Shown: positions 1 to 5,393 of the stretch, in pieces | Layout of the letters: every line of letters starts with the position of its first letter | How positions within the stretch are numbered: the stretch's first letter is position 1 | Origin: an uncultured Solobacterium sp. | GTDB taxonomy: Bacteria; Bacillota_I; Bacilli_A; Erysipelotrichales; Erysipelotrichaceae | Length of the DNA stretch: 8,675 bases | Assembly: GCA_905235315.1 (NCBI GenBank) | Contig: CAJOLG010000090.1 | Span: 1 to 8,675 of the forward strand | Direction: 5' to 3' | Position numbers and translations under genes: made by a program | The notes under the pieces: model-generated | The model's database searches: none | Told to the model about the DNA's origin: nothing | The model's input: the letters and a program-made list of their open reading frames with translations, nothing else

Positions 1-164
1 ATGACATCCTTTGGCGTGAGGTGATAATGACCGCAGGGTCATTATCGGAGTCCTGACGCCTTTGCAGGTGCCTATATATTTGCCGGTAACGTAGTGCCCT
101 AAGCACTTAGGCTAGTCAACAAGGGCTTTTACAAGCCCCTAGCTTTAGCTATGGGGTTATTGAC
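1..164 (+). mobile_element. Right end of an IS200/IS605-family (TnpB-carrying) element
   Basis: Seen: the stretch ends in an imperfect hairpin, CCCCTAGC (136-143), loop TTTA, GCTA, bulged T (152), GGGG (153-156), followed by TTGAC at 160-164. A subterminal hairpin with a bulged T is the signature of the ends bound by the Y1 transposase TnpA in IS608-like elements. A short pentanucleotide such as TTGAC is the kind of site cut at the right end. Further stem-loops lie upstream (23-46, 13-60, 96-112). Inference: the transposase or tnpB gene lies left of the window, and the element ends at about base 164. The flanking sequence from 165 belongs to a disrupted minus-strand gene. The left end is not visible, so the element could be complete or a remnant. 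Confidence 0.75.
1..164 (+). ncRNA. Probable TnpB omega RNA (reRNA) scaffold, 5' end outside or near the window start
   Basis: The DNA between tnpB and the right end of IS605-type elements usually encodes the guide RNA scaffold of TnpB, with the guide read from the flanking DNA just past the element. Visible here are a perfect 10-bp stem GATAATGACC / GGTCATTATC with loop GCAG (23-46), enclosed by GGCGT / ACGCC (13-17 with 56-60). A stem CCTAA / TTAGG with loop GCAC follows (98-111), and then the terminal hairpin (136-156). GTCAA (115-119) can also pair with TTGAC (160-164). If this is right, the guide would start at about base 165. The 5' boundary is unknown and no TnpB is visible, so the RNA function is inferred from family knowledge. 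Confidence 0.6.
136..156 (+). repeat. Terminal IS hairpin with bulged T, with a competing upstream hairpin
   Basis: Arms CCCCTAGC and GCTA(T)GGGG around loop TTTA. The arms pair fully except for the single extrahelical T at 152, the feature by which Y1 transposases recognise their ends. The AAG just 5' of the foot (133-135) sits where the guide tetranucleotide lies in IS608-like ends. Bases 123-128 (GGGCTT) can instead pair with 133-138 (AAGCCC), which would exclude the terminal hairpin. Confidence 0.75.
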
Positions 165-298
165 CACATACTCACAGAACGGTACCAGATCCGGATTAAC
201 AGCTGTTTCAAAAGAGCCGGGTCTTTAAACACCGATTTGAACATGAAGTCATCCATGATCGGGATATACGGTTTCTTTTTTCGTCTCATACTTTCCAT
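149..298 (-). pseudogene. N-terminal fragment of an Rpn/PD-(D/E)XK-like protein, truncated by the IS
   Basis: The readable product contains MRRKKKPYIP followed by IMDDFMFKSVFKDPALLKQL. A basic start followed by 'DDFMFK.VF..P.LLK.LL' resembles the N-terminus of the Rpn family (recombination-promoting nuclease / PDDEXK transposase-like proteins, usually about 250-320 residues). After roughly 40 residues the frame enters the insertion-sequence end and stops at a TAG in the terminal hairpin, so the catalytic residues are missing. Start candidates are ATG 298 and ATG 289; neither has a good ribosome binding site. An upstream ATG at 412 is in frame, but it lies upstream of the promoter found at 362-391 and inside the manA terminator, so I do not use it. 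The family call rests on a short segment. Confidence 0.5.
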
Positions 299-344
299 AT
301 AGAAAGCGAGCTGCGGATTTCCCCTCACAAAGTGAAAAATCTCA

Positions 345-366
345 ATAATTCGTATATTCGAATTAT
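345..366. promoter_or_regulatory. Perfect 8-bp inverted repeat overlapping a -10 box (operator-like)
   Basis: Arms ATAATTCG (345-352) and CGAATTAT (359-366) around TATATT. The palindrome overlaps the -10 hexamer of the minus-strand promoter and runs into its likely transcription start, a normal position for a repressor site. AT-rich palindromes also arise by chance near promoters, and no cognate regulator is visible in the window. Confidence 0.4.
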
Positions 367-391
367 ATATCGCGGTCCCGTCTTTATTCAA
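362..391 (-). promoter_or_regulatory. Sigma-A-type promoter of the truncated Rpn-like gene
   Basis: On the minus strand TTGAAT (391-386) is followed by an 18-base spacer and a perfect TATAAT (367-362). It points at the Rpn-like fragment 64-73 bases downstream. The gene is interrupted by the insertion sequence, but the promoter is intact and would transcribe toward the right end of the element, antisense to the presumed omega RNA. Confidence 0.55.
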
Positions 392-403
392 GCACCAGAA
401 ACG

Positions 404-423
404 GACCGGCATTTCTGCCGGTC
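404..423 (-). terminator. Hairpin terminator of manA
   Basis: Perfect stem GACCGGCA / TGCCGGTC with a GAAA tetraloop on the minus strand, beginning 10 bases after the manA stop. The tail is CGTTTCT, a short and imperfect U run, so termination may be partial. Confidence 0.6.
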
Positions 424-542
424 GGTCACATATTACAGCTTGCTGTGTTCGTTGCGGTAAGAGGCAAGAAAGAGATCCAGGTTGCCTTTGAGTTCGATCC
501 AGCCGCTGTGATCCGGCACAAGGAGCGTATCTCCCTGCCGGA
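420..542 (-). repeat. Direct repeat, copy 1 (3' end of intact manA)
   Basis: This stretch, from just downstream of the manA stop into its last 36 codons, recurs in the same orientation at 3631-3753. Counting by eye there are about 9 mismatches in 123 bases and no gaps. The two copies flank manA's body and the phosphodiesterase gene. Confidence 0.85.
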
Positions 543-1395
543 TCGTTCTGTCATTGAGATATCCTTCTCCTTTGACACAGGTGTAGAAGGCAAAACGTTC
601 ATGAAGAAAGCATCCGTGACCGTCGGTCTGGATCCGCATCAAGGTATAAAGACCCGGCTCATCCCAATAGCGGGTCACCTTACAGCCGAATTCAGTCGCA
701 GAAGGATACGTCTGAAAGGTGATCATCTTATCGGGGATATTCACATTGTCATAGACTTCCTGAATCTGGATCGGGCGTTTCTTCCCGGTCTTTGGATCAA
801 TACGGTCATAGTCATATAACCGCAGGGTGCAGTCCGCATTGCGGGAGATGTTATACAGCAATACGCCCTTCCCGACCGCATGAAGCGTACCGGAGGGGAT
901 ATCAATAAACGCATCCGGTTCGGTTTTCAGATACCGCAGTAACCGGTCCCACTTCCCCTGTGTACTCCAGTCAATAAATTCCTGCCTGGTTTTCGCATAA
1001 TGCCCGAACTCAATATATCCGTCTTCCGGGCAGTCAAGGATCACCCAGGCTTCCGGCTTCCCGCGGCCGCCGTTATATCCCCTTGCGAATGCGTCATCCG
1101 GATGGATCTGAACCGAAAGATCATCCAGGGGATCCAGTACATTGACTCTGACGGGCAGTTCTTCCGTCTCACAGTCAAACCATTCCGGTGCGGCTTCATA
1201 TAACTCTGATAATGTCATGCCAAGCTCCGGCACTTCACAGTCCGCATGATCTTTTAAAGCCACCACATTGTATACTTCGCCCAATGGTTCCACATCGGTC
1301 ACATAATGAAACTCGTCTCTGAGGCGGGTTCCCCCGCCCCACATCCGGGGTTCATAATGCGGCATGATTCTTACAATTCGTTTTTCCATACTCAT
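433..1395 (-). CDS. manA: Mannose-6-phosphate isomerase, class I (type I phosphomannose isomerase)
   Basis: Cytosolic zinc enzyme that interconverts mannose 6-phosphate and fructose 6-phosphate, linking mannose use to glycolysis or supplying mannose 6-phosphate for glycans. The 320 residues match the usual length of the short Firmicutes class I enzymes. The cupin zinc ligands are in place: QIH at 96-98, the E of GKPEAW (E115) and H172 in SGTLHAV. The signature SRNADCTLRLYDYDR covers 184-198, followed by a C-terminal jelly-roll half. The N-terminal MWGGGTRL (18-25) is also typical. The start may be ATG 1395 or ATG 1389 (MEKR); both have only a weak ribosome binding site. It is probably transcribed alone, since 315 bases separate it from the upstream gene and a terminator hairpin follows its stop. 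Part of its 3' end is duplicated at 3631-3753. Confidence 0.93.
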   Translation of the reverse strand: MSMEKRIVRIMPHYEPRMWGGGTRLRDEFHYVTDVEPLGEVYNVVALKDHADCEVPELGMTLSELYEAAPEWFDCETEELPVRVNVLDPLDDLSVQIHPDDAFARGYNGGRGKPEAWVILDCPEDGYIEFGHYAKTRQEFIDWSTQGKWDRLLRYLKTEPDAFIDIPSGTLHAVGKGVLLYNISRNADCTLRLYDYDRIDPKTGKKRPIQIQEVYDNVNIPDKMITFQTYPSATEFGCKVTRYWDEPGLYTLMRIQTDGHGCFLHERFAFYTCVKGEGYLNDRTIRQGDTLLVPDHSGWIELKGNLDLFLASYRNEHSKL

Positions 1396-1710
1396 TACCA
1401 GGTTTTGCCGTAAAGCCCCAGTCCTTGGACATGCGGATATAAGGCATCCTCTCTTTGTAAAATAAATATTTGTAATAATTTACTTATAGATAAGAACAAG
1501 TCTTTAAAACGCCTATAGTGTAGAAGCCGTCTGCACTTTAAAAACCAACACAACGTACAGTTCTTTGATAGTTGTATATATGAGGTTGCATAGCAAAGGG
1601 CTATGCGTAAAATATACACCGTTTCCCTGAACCCCGGGTATTATACAAACCGCAGAATCTGACTGATCCGGCGCGGAAGATCCAGCACACCCTGATGGTT
1701 TGCCAATACC
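1396..1710 (-). other. Intergenic stretch upstream of manA
   Basis: On the minus strand the first part (1710-1641) still reads as the lost C-terminus of the phosphodiesterase. A perfect hairpin follows at 1588-1606. Then comes an AT-rich stretch (about 1455-1500) that probably holds the manA promoter, although I cannot fix convincing -35/-10 boxes: TATAAG at about 1485-1490 is the best -10-like hexamer. AGAGAGG at about 1451-1457 is a purine-rich, ribosome-binding-site-like run, but too far from the manA ATG to serve it. A 74-codon open frame covers much of the stretch and has no recognisable content. Confidence 0.4.
1588..1606. repeat. Perfect 7-bp inverted repeat GCATAGC / GCTATGC
   Basis: Arms 1588-1594 and 1600-1606 around AAAGG. 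There is no U tract after it on either strand, so a terminator is unlikely. It could be an operator, an RNA hairpin in a manA leader, or a remnant of a mobile element end. Confidence 0.45.
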
Positions 1711-3555
1711 TTAGCGCCCTTTACCGGGTCTTACCGGGTCATTGGTGAGGATGGCATCCACATTGAGGCTGACAAGACGCTCCATGACATCCTCATCATT
1801 GACCGTCCACACAAATACCCGTTTGCCTGCTTTATGAAGACGCTCCACATTGGAGAAGGTCGCAAAGGTTTCCTGAATACTGACAATGGACGCCGCATCC
1901 AGGTTTTCGATCTCTCCAAGACCGATGACTGTGGTATAGGCAGTCAGGATATCCGGGTTGACTTCCTTTACCCGAACCAGAGTGTCATAGTCCAGCGATG
2001 TCACATCGCAGTGATCCAGGAAGTCATTGGCGCAGATGATATCCGCGACTGCCTGTTCAATTCCTTCATCATGTCCGTTTCGCTTGATCTCAATGTTGAT
2101 AAAGAGATCTCCCTTAAACTGTTTGATCACCTGATCCAGGGTCGGAACCGGTGTCCCGGCAAATTCTTCCGAGAAGGATTTCCCCGCATCATAGGTCTTC
2201 ACTTCATCCCATGTCACTTCCCAGACATGTTTGTCTGTCCCGCAGGTTCGCGCGAAGCTGTCATCGTGCATCACGATGATCGTTCCGTCCTTCAGCATCT
2301 GCACATCCAGCTCCACGGCTTTTGCGCCGGCATCCAGCGCTGCCTGAAAGGCGGGAATGGTATTCTCCGGCGCCGCTTCACTGTAGCCGCGGTGCGCCAT
2401 GATCATGGTTTTGCCGTTCTCGGTATTCGTCATCCACCGGATCTGTCTTACACGCGGCGGTACGGAGAAGAATACCGCAAAGCCGCAGATTGCCCAGAAT
2501 ACAGCAGCCAGCACCGGGTTGTTGATATGCGCCGGAGCAGAGACAAAATCCGGTACTGCATAGCCTTCGGTTTCACACGCCCGGTAATACAGTTCCTGAA
2601 TCACCGCCTGGAATACCACGGCTCCGATCCACATTCCGATTGTTTTCAAAACCATGGTAACGATTTCGATCCGGTCCGGTGTCATAAGCGCAGACCAGCT
2701 CGCGCTTCCCGGCTCGATCCAGAGCCAGAGCAGATACCACAGTACAAATACAATAAGACCCGATACACTGACGATCAGCGCAAAGATAATGTAATAACAC
2801 AGCAATACCGCAATCAGACGGAACACACCGATGGTGCGCACGGCCTTCCAGCTGCGCTTTGCGGCGTGGCTGAAGCCTTTCTGTTCAATGGCCATTACCG
2901 TAAAGGTAAAGATCCAGCCGATACTGAGGAGAAGGATGATCACATTGGCCGCATACCAGAGAATGGCAGCCCACTGTCTCTGGTAGATGAATTCCAGGAT
3001 AAAGCCCGGCATTTCAATAAACCGCACGATACTGGTTTCATCCGCCAGCGCGGTTAACGGCAGCACTAACAATATATAGGGCAGCAGCGGCCAGTTCGCC
3101 GCATTGACATTGTCAATCGCGTAACGGGTGCCTTCTGCCAGAATCTCTTTCACATTGAGCCTGACGCCGCTTGTCGATGCATGGATGGCCCTCGCAAGAC
3201 TGCCCTGCTCGATCAGGGTAAATAAAACAACAAACATCAGAATAACCAGAAGAATGAGCCAGGTTAACGGATTCAGAAAGCTTTTCCCCACATTGTACTG
3301 GGCAAGATTATCCGTCCCGTTTACATACAGCATCAGCCGTTCGAGATATACAAGAATCGGGAAAAATACAACCAGACAGATCACCCGGTAGGCAATTTCA
3401 AATCCCAGCAGGGATTTGAAATCCCCTGCGATGAGGCCGGCAGTGCGTTCTGTCTTTAACAGCAGTCTCGAGATTCCTTTTTTCGGGCTCTGTTTCTCCT
3501 TCGTTTTCTCTGCGTTGTCTGTTGTTTTCTGTGTTATTTGCGGTTCGTTGGTCAT
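1711..3555 (-). CDS. Glycerophosphodiester phosphodiesterase with N-terminal membrane domain, C-terminus altered by frameshift
   Basis: Hydrolyses glycerophosphodiesters to glycerol 3-phosphate and an alcohol. The family acts at the membrane on phospholipid or lipoteichoic-acid breakdown products. Residues 1-28 are polar. About 50-365 hold several hydrophobic segments (near 56-76, 97-115, 158-172, 197-222, 244-280, 301-320, 347-365), fitting the GDPD membrane domain. Residues 383-607 are the TIM-barrel GDPD domain: HRGYSEAAPENT with H388 and R389, VELDVQ with E415 and D417, H430 of VMHDD, E489 of INIEIK, W583 and the final TNDPV. All expected catalytic residues are present. The last six residues (RPGKGR) are aberrant: a 10-bp tandem repeat at 1721-1740 shifts the frame. 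Without it the protein would continue for 26 residues to a TAA at 1641. The ATG at 3555 has AGGA 15 bases upstream, a long spacing. Confidence 0.92.
   Translation of the reverse strand: MTNEPQITQKTTDNAEKTKEKQSPKKGISRLLLKTERTAGLIAGDFKSLLGFEIAYRVICLVVFFPILVYLERLMLYVNGTDNLAQYNVGKSFLNPLTWLILLVILMFVVLFTLIEQGSLARAIHASTSGVRLNVKEILAEGTRYAIDNVNAANWPLLPYILLVLPLTALADETSIVRFIEMPGFILEFIYQRQWAAILWYAANVIILLLSIGWIFTFTVMAIEQKGFSHAAKRSWKAVRTIGVFRLIAVLLCYYIIFALIVSVSGLIVFVLWYLLWLWIEPGSASWSALMTPDRIEIVTMVLKTIGMWIGAVVFQAVIQELYYRACETEGYAVPDFVSAPAHINNPVLAAVFWAICGFAVFFSVPPRVRQIRWMTNTENGKTMIMAHRGYSEAAPENTIPAFQAALDAGAKAVELDVQMLKDGTIIVMHDDSFARTCGTDKHVWEVTWDEVKTYDAGKSFSEEFAGTPVPTLDQVIKQFKGDLFINIEIKRNGHDEGIEQAVADIICANDFLDHCDVTSLDYDTLVRVKEVNPDILTAYTTVIGLGEIENLDAASIVSIQETFATFSNVERLHKAGKRVFVWTVNDEDVMERLVSLNVDAILTNDPVRPGKGR
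1721..1740. repeat. 10-bp tandem duplication TTACCGGGTC x2, causing a frameshift
   Basis: Two exact copies side by side, at codons 606-611 of the phosphodiesterase. Removing one copy restores a reading frame that continues KGAKVLANHQ ... QILRFV and stops at 1641. That is a plausible natural end for this family, right after the conserved TNDPV. Confidence 0.85.
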
Positions 3556-3590
3556 ACTGTGGTTCGTTATTCCTGTTCTGTTTCGTGCTT

Positions 3591-3596
3591 ATTATA
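3591..3596 (-). promoter_or_regulatory. -10 box of the phosphodiesterase gene
   Basis: A perfect TATAAT on the minus strand, 35 bases upstream of the ATG. No good -35 hexamer is found 16-18 bases further upstream (the sequence there is near CCGGAA), so the promoter call rests on the -10 alone. Confidence 0.45.
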
Positions 3597-3630
3597 CTAC
3601 CACATGGTGTCGGTTCCGGATTATCATGCA

Positions 3631-3753
3631 GGTCCGTCACATATTACGGCTTCCTGTGTTCGTTGCGGTAAGAGGCAGGAAAGAGATCCAGGTTTCCCTT
3701 GAGTTCGATCCAGCCGCAGTGATCCGGCACAAGGAGAGTATCCCCCTGCCGGA
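3631..3753 (-). repeat. Direct repeat, copy 2 (manA 3' end duplicate)
   Basis: Matches 420-542 at about 114 of 123 positions, without gaps, same orientation. The match stops sharply at 3753/542, where the intact manA continues and this copy does not. It extends a little past the manA stop but not into the terminator hairpin. Confidence 0.85.
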
Positions 3754-3781
3754 AGAAGAGCCGAACATACCGGAATGCCAT
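3644..3781 (-). pseudogene. C-terminal remnant of a second mannose-6-phosphate isomerase gene
   Basis: The last 36 codons read RQGDTLLVPDH ... YRNEHRKP, nearly the same as the end of the intact ManA (RQGDTLLVPDH ... YRNEHSKL). The frame is open up to an in-frame ATG at 3781, giving 45 residues that begin MAFRYVRLFF. That beginning does not match ManA, and no ribosome binding site precedes it. The cupin core and all zinc ligands are missing, so no isomerase activity is possible. Most of the synonymous and conservative differences keep the frame open, which suggests divergence from a once intact paralogue rather than a recent copy. A translated 45-residue peptide cannot be excluded. Confidence 0.75.
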
Positions 3782-3795
3782 AGACAGCGGGTAAT

Positions 3796-3846
3796 TATGA
3801 TATATTGTCTTACGTACGGAAGGTCTTCCTTCCGGATAACAGGAGG
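3796..3846 (+). promoter_or_regulatory. Leader of the lipoprotein gene: -10-like box, hairpin and ribosome binding site
   Basis: TATGAT (3796-3801) is the likeliest -10; no clear -35 precedes it. A perfect 7-bp hairpin, CGGAAGG / CCTTCCG with loop TCTT (3817-3834), comes next. A strong AGGAGG follows at 3841-3846. The hairpin sits 6 bases before the ribosome binding site and could protect the 5' end or affect translation. Confidence 0.4.
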
Positions 3847-3859
3847 TTTGTTTTACCAG

Positions 3860-4483
3860 ATGTTTAAAAAAGTATTAGTCTGCGCTATGAGTGCAATTCT
3901 GCTTGCCGGGTGCGGCAGCGCTGCCCCCGCTCAGGAACCGGCTGAACCGGCGTCTTCTTCGGCGGATGTCACCTCATTCAAAACCATCGGTGATATCTAT
4001 GCGGCGAACCCGAATGTACGGGAAAGCGGGAATACCAATGATACCTATTTCTGTGTCTTTGAACTGAACGGAAATCTGTACCGCGCCTATGCGGATATCT
4101 CCAGTGATGTCTTTGATCAGCTGATGGCGCTGGATTTCTCAGATTCGGATTATGATGCGAAACAGCAGGCGATTCTCGCACCGCTTCCGATCCGGCAGTT
4201 TGACGATCTCACCGCGATGATTCCCTCCCAGGAAGAACTCGATCAGTGGATCGGAAAAACCGGAAAGGATCTGCTGGATGACGGATGGACCGAGGGGTTC
4301 GGCTATAACCTGGAGGATATGGATTTCTATCTGAACAAAGGGCCGTTCTCTTATGTCGTGCGCTTTGAGAAAGACAAGGAGTACCAGAATTCCGATGACT
4401 TTGATGTCGAGGCTGTAATCTCTCCCCTTACCATTGTGTCTGTCACCTATGACGGAATCGGAAACGGAGCGGAGATCTTCTGA
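3860..4483 (+). CDS. Lipoprotein of unknown function
   Basis: 207 residues. The N-terminus MFKKVLVCAMSAILLAGC is a type II (lipoprotein) signal peptide: basic start, hydrophobic stretch, lipobox LAGC with C18 as the lipidated residue. Residues 20-38 form an Ala/Pro/Ser/Glu-rich linker. The remaining 165 or so residues are a soluble, acidic domain rich in Asp, Tyr and Phe (for example DISSDVFDQLMALDFSDSDY), and I do not recognise the family. It should be anchored on the outer face of the membrane. ATG 3860 is chosen because it gives the proper signal peptide, with AGGAGG 13 bases upstream (somewhat long). The frame is open far upstream, but that part is antisense to other genes. Transcribed alone, with its own terminator. 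Confidence 0.85.
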   Translation: MFKKVLVCAMSAILLAGCGSAAPAQEPAEPASSSADVTSFKTIGDIYAANPNVRESGNTNDTYFCVFELNGNLYRAYADISSDVFDQLMALDFSDSDYDAKQQAILAPLPIRQFDDLTAMIPSQEELDQWIGKTGKDLLDDGWTEGFGYNLEDMDFYLNKGPFSYVVRFEKDKEYQNSDDFDVEAVISPLTIVSVTYDGIGNGAEIF

Positions 4484-4510
4484 GACCCTGATCCAAAATT
4501 CCTGTACAGG

Positions 4511-4538
4511 AGATCTTCCCCACGGAAGATCTTTTTTT
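4511..4538 (+). terminator. Rho-independent terminator of the lipoprotein gene
   Basis: Perfect 9-bp stem AGATCTTCC / GGAAGATCT with loop CCAC, followed by a run of six T, beginning 28 bases after the stop codon. Confidence 0.92.
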
Positions 4539-4580
4539 GTTTATACCGGTTTATCATTCGTTCAGCCGCAGGTTCTGACA

Positions 4581-4610
4581 TTGCATACATGGACGTTCAG
4601 ACGGTATGAT
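4581..4610 (+). promoter_or_regulatory. Probable promoter of the zinc-ribbon gene
   Basis: TTGCAT (4581-4586), an 18-base spacer and TATGAT (4605-4610), 41 bases before the start codon. The -35 is weak. The position between the upstream terminator and the gene supports it. Confidence 0.45.
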
Positions 4611-4651
4611 GAAACCGTATGTGAATGAAACGTCACAGAGGAGGAACCCAT

Positions 4652-5317
4652 ATGATTTGTTCAAAATGCGGCGCACCTGTGCCCGAAGGATCAAAATTCT
4701 GTACGGAATGCGGGGAACCGCTCCAGGCCGAACCGGTAACTGCCGAACCCGAAACGCCTGCAGTATGCCCGAACTGCGGAAATCCGATTGCGCCGAATAC
4801 AAAGTTCTGTGTCGTCTGCGGCACTCCGCTTGGACAGCCTCAGCCTGCAGCACAGCCGCTTCCGCAGAATGAGGAAGCCCCGCAGCCGGCATCTGTGCCT
4901 GACAATGAAGTACCGCCCGTATCCATCAATCCGGAACGCAGACCCGAACCGGCGAATCTCAAAGAGTATGCGGAAGCGTACGCAAGCGAAAACACCAAAA
5001 AGACAATCCGGAGTATCCCTACGTTCCTGTATATTCTTGCGGCATTGAATCTCCTTCTTGCGTTCTTCGGCTCTTCATCCATTGTGGATGCGATCGCTCT
5101 TGCGGCACTTGGATACTGGTATCAGAAAACCTGGTCCACTGCCGCCGCATACGCCATACTGGCATATGCGATCCTGTCGGTTCTGCTGTGTTTAGTGTAT
5201 TACGGAGAACTCCATGGCTTACTGATATTGATCCTCGGTATTTACTGTGCAGTCACAACCGCAAAGGTAAAGAAGGCATACGATGCCTATAAGAAAACCG
5301 GATCTGTCCAGCAGTAA
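4652..5317 (+). CDS. Membrane protein with two N-terminal zinc ribbons, function unknown
   Basis: 221 residues. Two short CxxC...CxxC zinc ribbons: C3, C6, C17, C20 (ICSKCG ... FCTECG) and C39, C42, C53, C56 (VCPNCG ... FCVVCG). A Pro/Ala/Glu-rich linker (about 60-100) follows, then a hydrophobic half with about four segments: near 122-139, 143-157, 163-184 and 187-203. It ends in a basic tail, KVKKAYDAYKK. Such double-ribbon membrane proteins are common in Bacillota; the ribbons should face the cytoplasm and probably mediate protein contacts, but no specific role is known to me. The start ATG 4652 is set by a strong AGAGGAGG (4637-4644) seven bases away; an in-frame ATG at 4625 lies before this site and is rejected. 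Monocistronic. Confidence 0.87.
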   Translation: MICSKCGAPVPEGSKFCTECGEPLQAEPVTAEPETPAVCPNCGNPIAPNTKFCVVCGTPLGQPQPAAQPLPQNEEAPQPASVPDNEVPPVSINPERRPEPANLKEYAEAYASENTKKTIRSIPTFLYILAALNLLLAFFGSSSIVDAIALAALGYWYQKTWSTAAAYAILAYAILSVLLCLVYYGELHGLLILILGIYCAVTTAKVKKAYDAYKKTGSVQQ

Positions 5318-5344
5318 ATCGGTCGAACCATATCAAACGAAATA

Positions 5345-5374
5345 TGCCTGACCCTATAACGGGAAAGGCATTTT
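5345..5374 (+). terminator. Terminator between convergent genes
   Basis: Stem TGCCT-ga-CCC / GGG-aa-AGGCA with loop TATAAC, then TTTT. It lies 27 bases after the zinc-ribbon stop and 19 bases past the mutT-like stop on the other strand. The minus-strand tail (TATTTCG) is poorer, so service in both directions is possible but uncertain. Confidence 0.65.
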
Positions 5375-5393
5375 CAGTTTGTGTGATGGGGAA

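Noticed and set aside
299..412. Upstream start (ATG 412) for the Rpn-like fragment
   Set aside because: Lies inside the manA terminator hairpin and upstream of the promoter that would transcribe the gene.
445..819. Plus-strand frame of 124 codons
   Set aside because: Antisense shadow of manA. It resembles part of the plus-strand frame near 3650 only because of the direct repeat.
1395..1619. 74-codon minus-strand frame between the phosphodiesterase gene and manA
   Set aside because: Rich in Leu, Cys and Tyr without domain character; no ribosome binding site, crosses the hairpin and AT-rich promoter-like region.
1834..3057. Long plus-strand open frame of 407 codons
   Set aside because: Entirely antisense to the phosphodiesterase gene, whose motifs are unmistakable. 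Its translation has no recognisable domain and no ribosome binding site precedes it.
3416..3859. N-terminal extension of the lipoprotein frame
   Set aside because: It would run antisense through the phosphodiesterase start and the manA remnant. The signal peptide and ribosome binding site fix the start at 3860.
4554..5082. Several frames overlapping the zinc-ribbon gene on both strands
   Set aside because: Shadows of a clearly real gene with two CxxC...CxxC ribbons and a strong ribosome binding site.
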